A DNA stretch of 64,000 nt from Closterium sp. NIES-65 (taxonomy: Eukaryota; Streptophyta; Zygnematophyceae; Desmidiales; Closteriaceae), in contig CANXME010002092.1 of assembly GCA_948144175.1 (NCBI GenBank), forward strand, positions 372,001-436,000, in the 5' to 3' direction. Shown one piece after another: positions 39,839-48,398 of this stretch (position 1 is its first letter; each line of letters opens with the position of its first letter). The position numbers and the translations under genes were made by a program. Below the pieces are notes generated by a model. The model was not told the DNA's origin and ran no database searches. It worked only from the letters and a program-made list of their open reading frames with translations.

Positions 39839-40589
39839 GATGATATAGTCATTTTTAGCAAGACATGGGAGCAGCATCTTCGCGACCTTGACGCAGTGTT
39901 TAAGCGGTTGCACGAGAATCGCCTAATCACCAAGGGCTCTAAGTGCGAGTTTTTTAAGCAAGAGTTGGAGTTTTTGGGCCACATCATCTCACGCGATGGC
40001 ATTAAAATCGACCCGGTGAAAATCAAGACCATACAGAAGTGGAAGTCCCTGACGAACGTCACGGAACTATGTCAGGCGGTTTATCCCGAATATGGCGGGG
40101 ATAACCGACCCGCTGACCGACCTGCCACACAAGGACATAAATTTTGTGTGGGGGGAGGAAGCAGAGGCGGCTTTCCAGGAGCTGAAGAATTTTCTCGTTT
40201 CCCCTCCTACGCTGCGCATTGCCGACCCATCGAAGCCGTTCGAAGTCGTCACCGACACCTCTGATTTCGCCATCGGAGTTGTGCTACTACAAGATTTCGG
40301 GAACGAGTTGCAGCTGATAGCCTACGAATCCCGCAAGCTACAGACAGCTGAGCGCAACTACCCGATTCACGACAAGGAGATGCTCGCCATTATTCACCCG
40401 TTCAAACTGTGGCGCCGCTACTTCTGCAGTGCTGATGTTACTGCTCGCACGGACCACAAATCCCTAGAGTATCTGCGAGTCCAGCCCAACCTCAACCCGC
40501 GACAAATCCGGTGGCTGGACTACAGGAGAGCCACTTCACCTACCGCATCACGTACAATAAAGGGCCGAATAACATCGCCGACACCTTGA
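39839..40589 (+). pseudogene. Chromovirus K RT thumb and RNase H
   Basis: DDIVIFSKTWEQHLRDLDAVF and KCEFFKQELEFLGHIIS continue RT. A frameshift near 40,075 leads to MAGITDPLTDLPHKDINFVWGEEAE, then gypsy RNase H: FEVVTDTSDFAIGVVLLQ, AYESRKLQTAERNYPIHDKEMLAI and ARTDHKSLEYL. The frame shifts again at about 40,522, after which YRITYNKGPNNIADTLTR is read in another phase. Confidence 0.87.
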
Positions 40590-41175
40590 CCCGACCGACA
40601 GTACAATTCACTGCAGTACCCATCACCAACTCGAACCCGTTACTTACCGGACTATTCACCCATGGCTACACTACGGACCCGTTCTTCACGACTGGAAATC
40701 ATCAGCAGACCAAGACGCAGAAAGGGGACTATTACCTAAAGGCCGGAATTGACCGAGTTTGGGTTCCCGCTTACCAGCTGCTGCGTGAACTCCTTATCCA
40801 ATAGGTCAACGATTCCAACTTCTCCGGCCATTTCGGGGTTGACAAAACCTAGAAATTGTTGCACCGTCAATATTACTGGCCTGACTCCTCTCACGACGTG
40901 CAGTGATATGTGTCCTCATGCCGGGTGTGCCAAGCCATGAAATCAACACGTCAACGACCAGCTGGGCTGCTGCAACCCCTCGAGCCACCCGAACGACCGT
41001 GGCAGAAAGTGACAATGGATTTTGTCACGGGGATTCCAGCTAGACCGTCTGGCAACGACGTCGTTCTCGTCGTCGTCGATCGCCTCACGAAAATGTCACA
41101 TTTCGCACCGTGCCTTCCAAAATTACAGCCAAGGAAATTGTGCACCTCTTCATCTTAACGGTCGTGCGACTGCAC
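40590..41175 (+). pseudogene. Chromovirus K integrase, N-terminal and first catalytic block
   Basis: FTAVPITNSNPLL, then stops at 40,802 and within the zinc-binding HHCC region (HFGVDK, HRQYYWPD, CRVCQAMKS). The core begins PWQKVTMDFVTGIP, containing the first catalytic Asp, and VLVVVDRLTKMSHF. A further shift occurs after HFAP. The piece ends at the S insertion, whose TSD TGCAC lies in a conserved Leu-His codon pair before the second Asp block. Confidence 0.82.
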
Positions 41176-41239
41176 TGTCAGAAAATAACGAGCAAGAATT
41201 ATTGCATTGACATTAAACTAAGGACAAGTGCGCCTGCAC
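41176..41239 (-). repeat. 64-bp tandem duplication at the S 3' LTR edge
   Basis: The unit starting TGTCAGAAAATAACGAGC occurs at 41,176 and again at 41,240. The duplicated unit includes the target-site copy TGCAC. Confidence 0.88.
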
Positions 41240-41366
41240 TGTCAGAAAATAACGAGCAAGAATTATTGCATTGACATCAAACTAAGTACTAACCCTAATT
41301 AGGTTGTACCCCATATAGGCTACCCTACTATAGCCTACACAACATAAGCAGCATTATAGTTTGACA
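41240..41366 (-). repeat. Element S 3' LTR
   Basis: 127 bp, ends in TTGACA on the plus strand, with AACCCTAAT core. Homologous to 44,423-44,555. Confidence 0.87.
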
Positions 41367-41599
41367 CACCCCCATAGGCAAAGTGGGGAAGAACAAAGGG
41401 TCACAAGACCAGTCAAGAAAAGCAAAGCAAGCTCAGGGTGGATCACGAAGTCACCACACACTCTGAGCACAAGCAAATGGCCACAAGGCCGGTCCACATG
41501 CACAGTTATATAAAAGACAGAAAACAGTACAATGATCACTACATAGCAAGAGTAACATGCAGGTATATAGATAGGTCACAGTACAAGCAAAGTCAAGCA
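41367..41599 (-). other. Element S 3' UTR and polypurine tract
   Basis: Starts with the conserved CACCCCCATAGGCAAAGTGG hairpin (plus strand) and contains the GGATCAC/CTGAGCA 3' UTR block shared with A, B and J. Confidence 0.7.
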
Positions 41600-42660
41600 G
41601 TGAGCAAGAGAGGCAAAACAGGCACAAGGCCCAATACAGTACAGAAGCGCTCATGATCACAAGGCTCAAGTGCCTTGGTGAATATATTATCAGCAGTATT
41701 GGCCCGAGTGGCCACGTAAGCAAGACGAAGCTAACCACGCTGCTGCAACTCTCAACCAAGGAAGTAACGCGGAGTGATATGCTTTGTTCTGTGCTCCTAA
41801 CACAAGGCAATTGCAGCCTTGTTGTCTACGTACAGAACTGGAGGAGAACAAGGCCGCTCTCCCAAGTCGGTCAGCAGGTTGGTGAGTAGCGTAACTCCTG
41901 TGCAGCCATGGTTGTCGCGTAGATCTCAGCCTTACAACTGGAGTTGAGAATAGAAGACGAGCGGGTAGACCGCCAAAAAACAGAGCCGGAGCCAAGGCTG
42001 AGCGAGTAGCCCTGAGACGAACGTTGCGTAGTCAGGTCGTCAACCCACGAAGCGTCTGAGTGTCCAGTGAGGACAATTGGATCCCGCCCTCCAAGCACGA
42101 GTCCCATGCCCGATGTACTGCACAAGTAACACAGTACCCTCTTCGCAGCATCCCAGTGCACCTTTCGTTGCCTACCAGGAGCCACGTAGCGTGCAAGAAG
42201 GCCAAGAGGCTACGCAAGGTCGGGACGAGTGCAGGTCATCAGGTACATGTGGCATCCCACTAGCTCTGGATACGGGCCACTTGGCCCTACAAACTCGTCC
42301 AAAGGTGGAGCTGAGAGCGAGTGGACAGTGGTGAGGACCAAGTGAAGTCGAAGCGCTGAAGGACCTGCTGCACCATGTGTGACTGAGTCAGGGTGATGGT
42401 GCGTCGTGCTCTGTCCCGGGTGATCTGCAAGCCAAGATAGGAGCGCAGCTCACCCATGTCTGTGCACGTGTGTCTCTTCTGCAGCTCCTACTTCACAAGG
42501 GCGAGTGCCTCAGCGTCAAAAGTGGCAAAAACCAAGTCGTCGACTTACACGGGGATGTAGAATGGCGGCAGCGAAGTGTCGGTGCGGAGAAATAGCGACT
42601 AGTCTGCAGTCGAAGGAGCAAACCCAATTGCCGCGAGTGTCAACCTTAGTGTGTCGTGCC
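41600..42660 (-). pseudogene. Element S RT C-terminus and RNase H
   Basis: Reading minus strand: WHDTLRLTLAAIGFAPSTAD, then the catalytic region with TAA in place of the Tyr of YVDD, LQKRHTCTDMGELRSYLGLQ, THSHMVQQ-type block, a degraded connection, then KRVLCYLCSTSGMGLVLGG, GHSDASWVDD, SCKAEIYATTMAAQEL and the late RNase H block. Several shifts and stops break it. Same superfamily as D. Confidence 0.8.
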
Positions 42661-43205
42661 ACTTACAAGGCGCCTTGTAAGGAGTACTCACCCGCGATCG
42701 CCTCAGCATAAGAGCGCGGGGTCGCGATGTCTGGTGCATTCGGGTCTCTCTCAGGGGAAAGCAGCATGGCCACGAGATGAGGTGCAGCGGCTGCAAGACA
42801 CTCAAGGTCCTCCTGCCTGTCCTCAAGGACGTCCGTGCCAAGAGCACAATCACCGCTGACGGACGGGGACAAGCAGACTCAGAGTCAAAGCATACATGGC
42901 AGTGAGGATAGTGTCATAGTCTAAAGCAAAGATATCCACCTTGTTCCGAAGCAACTCTAGCCAGCAGGGGAGCTCAGCCTCATCCCCGAACACTGCACGC
43001 CAGGTGTCGCTCAGACAGGCGAAGCAGCGAGCCTGTGTGTGACCAACTGTCCCGCAAGTCTGACCAGCCCGATCACCAGTGCGAGTGACGTACAGGCAGC
43101 GGACAGCACTCCAAGTCCCCCCACTTAGAGCGTACCACTCACAAAGCTGCAAACGCCGCTGGGGCGTAAAAGTCTTGCGCGGATGCCGCTGCAGCTGCAT
43201 CTAGC
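42661..43205 (-). pseudogene. Element S zinc-knuckle region fused by deletion to N-terminal RT
   Basis: ORF 43,200-42,850 reads a TPQRRLQLCEWYA motif, the knuckle CLYVTRTGDRAGQTC-x4-H-x4-C and the conserved WRAVFGDEAELPCWLELL/TILTAMYAL block. It then jumps at about 42,890 to the RT upstream region (DCALGTDVLEDRQEDLECLAAA, PRSYAEAIAGEYSLQ). A second jump at about 42,665 goes to the RT middle region. Protease, integrase and linker, about 3 kb in A, are therefore deleted. Confidence 0.8.
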
Positions 43206-44422
43206 CACCGCCAGAAACTCCGCACTGAACACCTCCATCGCGACTGCTACTACGGCCGCCCCACCACACCTACTGGCGTACCACTCACGAAGCTGCTGGG
43301 GCGTAAGGGCCTCACGCGGCGCTGCTGCAACTGCATCTAGCCACCGCTAGAAACTCCCCACCGAACAGCTCCACAGCGACTGCTACTACGGCCGCCACCA
43401 CTCCCACTGCTGCCACCTCCGCCGTCACCACTCCCACCGCTATTACGAAGTGAAGTCATAGTAGGCAAGCAAGGAGGCACGCGACCTGTAGGTCAGTACA
43501 GAGGGAAGGCAGTAGCACGAGTAGCAGTAGCAGCAGTAAGAGCAGTAGAGCGGCTCGGTGAGACTAGGCTGCGGCACCTCCAGCACTCCTAGCAGCACCT
43601 CCACCAGCAGCAGCAGTAGCACAAGCAGCAGGGCGGATCGGGTTGGGCAGGGCGGCTCGAGCTGGGCGGCGCGGCTCAGCCTAGGCGGCGCGGGCAGCAG
43701 GGTGCGCGCTGTGCAAAGTAGCAGGGCGTGACGTGCGGGCTACAGCGGGGCGCGACGTGCAGGGCAACAAGGCGTGACGCGCGGGCTGTAGCAGAGCGCG
43801 GCTCGCGGGGCAGCATAGCGCGACGCGCGGGGCAGCAGAGCGCGAAGCGCGGGGCATCAGAGCGCGACGCGCAGGGCAGCAGAGCGCGACGCGCAGGGCA
43901 GCAGAGCGCGACGCGCGGGCTGCTGTAGGGCGCAACGCGCAAGGCAGCAAGGTACGACATGCGGGCTGCAGTAGGGCACGACGCACGGGCTGTAGCAGGA
44001 CGCGAGACAGGGCGTGCGTGGGGCAGCGCGACGCGGGGCAGGGCAGGGCGTGCGCGGGGCAGCGCGATGCAAGGTAGGGCAGGACGTGCGCAGGGCAGCG
44101 CGACGCAAGGCAGGGCAGGGCGTGCGCGGGGCAGCGCGACGCAAGGTAGGGCAGGGCGTGCGCAGGGCAGCGCGACGCAAGGCAGGGCAGGGCGTGCGCG
44201 GGGCAGCGCGACGCAAGGCAGGGCAGAGCATGCGCGAGGCAGCGCGACGCAAGGTAGGGCAGGGCGTGTGCGGGGCAGCGCGACGCAAGGCACGGCAGGG
44301 CAGGGCGCGCGCTGACGGCGCAGCGTAGGGCAAGGCGTGGGGTAACATGGTAACCACAATCAGTCACTAGGCAATGGTGGGCCCGAAAAAAACGGTCCTA
44401 CGGACCTACTGCTCTTAAACCA
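43206..44422 (-). repeat. Element S Gag remnant and GC-rich leader
   Basis: Next to the knuckle region is a short glycine/serine-rich Gag remnant with another diverged QQLREWY copy (43,206-43,460). Beyond 43,640 lies a leader with units of about 36 bp (GGGCAGCGCGACGCAAGGCA), regular from 44,014 to 44,300. A weak PBS (TGGTTTAAGAGC, minus strand) abuts the LTR. Long ORFs here are repeat artefacts. Confidence 0.72.
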
Positions 44423-44555
44423 TGTCAGAAACTAACGAGCAGGAAAGATTGCATTGACATCTAACTGAGTAAAAGTACTAACCCTAATTGGGTTTTACCC
44501 CATATAAGCTACCCCACTACAGCCTACACAACATAAGCAGCATTATAGTTTGACA
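44423..44555 (-). repeat. Element S 5' LTR
   Basis: 133 bp, TGTCAGAAAC...TTTGACA on the plus strand. Followed by TSD TGCAC. Confidence 0.88.
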
Positions 44556-44967
44556 TGCACCCAATCCCCTCGGCGATCATCAGCGACCGAGATCCGAAGT
44601 TGACATCAAAGTTTTGGAAGGAAACATGGGTGCAGTGCGGCACGAAACTACATTTCTCATCCGCATACCACCCGCAAACGGACGGTCAGACCGAGCGGAC
44701 CAATCAGACCATGGAGCAGCTAATCAGGACAAACTGCCCCGACCCTGCCATCTGGGAAGACTCGCTCGCCATGCTGGAGTTTGCATTCAACAACGCGCCA
44801 TCCAGTACAATTAATCACTCCCCCTTTTTCCTTAAATACGGGATGGACCCGACGGTGCCTACAACGACTACACTCGACAACCCGGTCCCGAGGTCACAAA
44901 CCTTAGTGACAGAACTTCAGGAAGCTCGCAAAAAGGTTGCGGACACAATTCGCAAGGCGAATATCAC
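44556..44967 (+). pseudogene. Chromovirus K integrase, catalytic core second half
   Basis: Continues integrase with IPSAIISDRDPKLTSKFWKE (second Asp), HFSSAYHPQTDGQTERTNQT (Glu) and IRTNCPDPAIWEDSLAMLEFAFN, ending LVTELQEARKKVADTIRKAN. It is open for 136 codons up to the J insertion. The catalytic residues visible here are intact. It joins at 46,774 after J. Confidence 0.88.
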
Positions 44968-45085
44968 TGTGAAGAATGAGGAATGAAGAAGAGAGGAAGG
45001 GAGGAGTACATAAAGGAAACCCTAATTGGTTTGTACTCACTATAGAGTACCCCACTGCAGACTAGAGAAACATAATATTCTGACA
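44968..45085 (-). repeat. Element J 3' LTR
   Basis: 118 bp with a 20-bp internal deletion relative to the other LTR. Confidence 0.9.
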
Positions 45086-45899
45086 CACCCCCATAGTCAA
45101 AGTGGGGTGTAATCAGCACAACAAGCAAAGCAGAACAAGCTCAGGGTGGATCACAATGTCACCACACATTCTGAGCACAAGTACAAGAAGCAACAGTTTA
45201 AATTTCACAAATGTAAGCAAAGCTAGAGGCTATCACAGAGGGCAAGTGTGGAGGAGGAGGGACTATGAGAGGAGAGGAGGTGGTGGGCGGCAGCTCAAGC
45301 TGCTGGCACACGACGCAACTGGAGCAACTGGCACACGGGCTACTGGAGTAACTGGCTCCGCGGCTAACTCTGAGCAGCAGGAGCAACGGACTCACGGGCA
45401 ACTAGAGCAACGGGCTCACGGGCGACTGGCGCAACGGGCTCAAGGGCGACTAGCGCAACGGTCTCACGGGCGACTGGAGCTGCGGGCTTCACCCCCTTCA
45501 ACCTCCCCAAACTATCCCACCCCCATTTCACACACCCCCTACTGCACCCCTAGGTTCACTCACACCCCACCCCCTAGCACCACTCCGTCGACTCCCACAC
45601 ACCCACCCCCCTCAGCGGCAGCTACAGCAGTGGGAGACAGAGGAGGAGGAGGAGCAGGGGAGACCACACACCCGCCACCCCCTACTCGCCACCCCCAAAC
45701 CCTAACACAGGGCAGGGCGGGATGGCGGGTAGGGAGGTTACGTGGGGGGGGGGGGAAGGGAGGGGGCCGACGCGCGGCCTCCCAGGGCGCCAAAGCAGGC
45801 GGCAGAGGGGGCGACGCTCGCCCCCCCCACCCCCGGTCGTGCGGCCCTCTCAGGTCGCCTCGACAAGCGACGGGAAAAGAGGGGGGGGGGGGGGGGCGG

Positions 45900-46560
45900 T
45901 GCACGGGTCCCCGGTGCGCTGCGCCAGGCGACGGAGCATGGCCGGGGCAGGGCCGGGGCAGGGCCGGGGCAGGGCCGCGACAGGGTCGGGGCAGGGTCAG
46001 GGCAGGACCAAGGCAGGGCCGCGACAGGGCCGCGACAGGGTCGATAGGGGCGACAACGAGGCCGGTAGAGGCGGCGACAGGGCCGCTAGAGGCAGCGACG
46101 AGGCCGCGAAGAGTGGCGACGGGGCCGCTAGGGGCGGCGTCGGGGCCGCGAAGAGCGGCGACGGGGCCGCTAGGGGTGGCAACGGGGCTGCAAAGGGTGG
46201 CAACGTGGCCGCGAAGGGTGGCAATGGGGCCGTTAGGGGCGGCAACGGGACCGCTAGAGGCGGCGACGGGGCCGCGAAGAGCGGCGACGGGGCCGCGAAG
46301 AGCGGCGACGGGGCCGCTAGGGGCGGCGACGGGGCCGAGAAGGGCGGCGACGTGGCCGCTAGGGACGGCGACAGGACCGCGAAGGGGCCCCGAGGGGCCT
46401 GGAAGGGCGGTGACGCGCCGCGAGGGGCCGAGAAGGGCGGCGACGGGGCTGCGAAGGGGCCGCGAGGGGCCTGGAAAGGGCGGCAACAGGGCCGCGAGGG
46501 GCCTAGAAGGGCGGCGACGGGGCCGCGAAGAGTAGCACGAGGGGCACGCCACGGGGCGTG
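45900..46560 (-). repeat. Element J leader tandem repeats
   Basis: Units of about 30 bp on GGCGGCGACGGGGCCGCTAG (plus strand), more than 15 copies. A run of 16 G lies at 45,881-45,896. Long ORFs on both strands follow the repeat period and are not genes. Confidence 0.8.
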
Positions 46561-46630
46561 CAACACACAGAGTAGCAGCGGAAGCAGTTAGGTGGGCCCA
46601 CAGGCCAGGAGCGTAGATGCTCTGATAGCA

Positions 46631-46768
46631 TGTGAAGAATGAGGAATGAAGAAGAGAGGAAGGGAGGGGTTCACTAGCAAGCAGTTGAGTACATATAGGA
46701 AACCCTAGTTGGGTTGTACTCACTATAGAGTACCCCACTGCAAACTAGAGAAACATAATATTCTGACA
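46631..46768 (-). repeat. Element J 5' LTR
   Basis: 138 bp, TGTGAAGAATG...TTCTGACA (plus strand). Confidence 0.9.
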
Positions 46769-47027
46769 ATCACTTCCCGCAAATACACCGACCTTCTACG
46801 ACGGGAACTCGTCTTGGCAGCTGGGCAACTAGTGCTCCTTGACACGAAGAATCTGCACCTGCCCGGCCCGTCGAAACTCCGGCCACGATTTTGTGGACCT
46901 TTCAAGATTATAAAGATGGTGACGCCTGTCACTGCGAAGCTGTTGCTAACCGACGACAAGCGCATCCACGACGCCTTCCACATCAGCCTCCTTCGGAAAT
47001 TCTTGCCAGCCACAACAGACATCTCGC
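46769..47027 (+). pseudogene. Chromovirus K integrase C-terminal region
   Basis: After J: SRKYTDLLRRELVLAAGQLVLL, DTKNLHLPGPSKLRPRFCGPF, ITVKLLL-type block and DDKRIHDAFHISLLRKFLPA, the GPY/F-like C-terminal module of gypsy integrases. The frame is open to the hAT-type insertion at 47,028, whose 8-bp target duplication sits in the codons for DIS. Confidence 0.85.
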
Positions 47028-47765
47028 CAGGGCTCTTGCTAGGATTTGGGCATGTTTGAAATACCTAAGTAAAAAAACCGTTCCGTCTGACTTTCAGACA
47101 TGCATATTTTTTTGGTCTGATTTTTTGGACGAATGTTGAAGCTTAGTCTGATTCTTCATACGATTTAATTTGGGCAATCTAATTTAGCTAACACACTTGT
47201 CTGACATAATCACGCTTATTTTGTTAATGAACGCGCCCCTGGCGCGGTGCTGACAGCTCGCTAGCTGACAGCCATGTGGCTGTTGAGGGGCATGCACGTG
47301 ACAATGAGGGGCTGCGACGCGAGGGATCAGGCTGGGTGGAGGTGGAGGGACGCGAAGGAAAGGGGGGGCTGGGCTGCGAGACATTACGAGGGGCATGAAA
47401 GCGGGCTAGGCTGGTAGCGAGACCTGGAGACCTCAGTTGGGGGAAGGGGGAGGAGGTTTGGACAGGACTAGGCCTGGAAGAGGAGTGAGGGCATAGGAGG
47501 GGGGGCTGAGCTGGTAGAGTAGCGAGAGTTCGGGGGGAAGGGGGGGGTTGGGGGGAGGTGGATCGGTATCAGACGAAAAACAACTCGTCGTCTGAAAAAA
47601 CGGACTAAGTGTAGCGCTTGCTCTGAAGAATCAGATGAACTAAAATCATTCATCTTACGGATCAGACAAAATAAAAAGCATCGTCTTAGAGATCAGATGA
47701 AAGCAAAAATCTAGGTCTGAAAATCAGACCATCAGACCAATTTGGTCAGATAACGAGAGCCCTGT
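47028..47765. mobile_element. Element M: hAT-type non-autonomous DNA transposon (MITE-like)
   Basis: 738 bp. Imperfect terminal inverted repeats begin CAGGGCTCT at both ends (CAGGGCTCTTGCTA and CAGGGCTCTCGTTA). The flanking 8-bp duplication is CATCTCGC (47,020-47,027) and TATCTCGC (47,766-47,773), 7 of 8 identical. Both features fit the hAT superfamily. Subterminal regions are AT-rich with many GTCTGA/TCAGAC motifs on both strands. There is no transposase ORF. Confidence 0.82.
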
Positions 47766-47773
47766 ATCTCGCG

Positions 47774-47966
47774 ACCAAATGATACCCTAATTGCACGACA
47801 TGTCCCGTAGCCGACTCTTGACCCATCGAAGATTCTGGCGCATCGGGTTTGCCTTGACGCAGCCGGTTGACACGTGAATTTCCTCATTCGCTCGACTGAT
47901 CGCACAAGTGAAGACGACACGTGGATGCATTCCGCCTCGCTGGACGCCTCACCGCTTGTCGGTAAT
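47774..47966 (+). pseudogene. Chromovirus K chromodomain, first part
   Basis: After M the frame reads an ARHVP stop, then KILAHRVCLDAAG, TGA, NFLIRSTDRTSEDDTWMHS, ASLDASPLVG. The aromatic-Trp pattern (FLI...DDTW...L) matches a chromodomain at the C-terminus of a chromovirus integrase, which in related elements helps target heterochromatin. It is interrupted at the GTAAT target site by element L and resumes at 55,752. Confidence 0.7.
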
Positions 47967-48398
47967 TGTTGGGCTGAAGGCCCTAGGATCTTTAGTAGAG
48001 TTAAAGTCTGAGTGAATGATGTAATAGCGGAAGCGTATTGAATAAAGTCCTTGAACCACCTTGCGCTAGTATGTGAGGGCAAAGTAAGTTGATTAAAGCA
48101 AAGAGATACAGGAATATATATATGAGTACAGAGAATATGAAGAGACATTATAACTACTTTACTGTTGCGGTTCGATACAGTGCGACTCGGGCAACTGCTC
48201 AATGTCGATTCAGTTGTATGTCCTTGCTGTCGCGCTGCATTTGTCACGTCAAAGGTCGCTGACCTTTGACTTTCCGTAACCTCCAGCGGTTACATCAACC
48301 TCCGAGGGTTGACTCGCTGGTGCTTCGATTTGCGCTGCTTCGCTTGTGTCTTGATGTTTCGACACGACATAAACGCTTAAGGGTATTTGTTCCCAACA
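47967..48398 (-). repeat. Element L 3' LTR
   Basis: 432 bp, TGTTGGGCTG...TTCCCAACA (plus strand). Contains the last codons and stop of the L polyprotein. Confidence 0.93.

Larger units (their letters stand above)
41176..44555 (-). mobile_element. Element S: internally deleted copia derivative inserted in chromovirus integrase
   Basis: 3,380 bp, TSD TGCAC at 41,171-41,175 and 44,556-44,560. LTRs are 41,240-41,366 (127 bp, plus a 64-bp duplicated front at 41,176-41,239) and 44,423-44,555 (133 bp). The coding remnants are RNase H, a C-terminal and an N-terminal RT piece and the zinc-knuckle region. Gag N-terminus, protease, integrase and the middle of RT are missing. It has a long GC-rich repeat leader. 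Confidence 0.88.
44968..46768 (-). mobile_element. Element J: non-autonomous LTR element in chromovirus integrase
   Basis: 1,801 bp, TSD ATCAC at 44,963-44,967 and 46,769-46,773. LTRs are 118 bp (44,968-45,085) and 138 bp (46,631-46,768); the shorter one has lost 20 bp internally. On the minus strand: LTR, PBS TGCTATCAGAGC (46,619-46,630), repeat leader, C/G runs, non-coding interior, 3' UTR with polypurine hairpin, LTR. It encodes no retroelement protein. Its ends and 3' UTR resemble the A/B/D family, so mobilisation in trans is likely. I is a second copy. Confidence 0.92.

Noticed and set aside
44014-44320. Regular 36-bp units that could suggest a CRISPR array
   Set aside because: The units are contiguous and imperfect with no unique spacers, and they lie in a retrotransposon leader in a eukaryotic context.
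45560-46738. Open frames of 290-480 codons in the J region
   Set aside because: Repeat-derived, present on both strands, no conserved domain, not preserved as a protein in copy I.
47184-47653. Short minus-strand ORFs inside the hAT-type element
   Set aside because: No transposase motif; the element is bounded by TIRs and TSD and appears non-coding.
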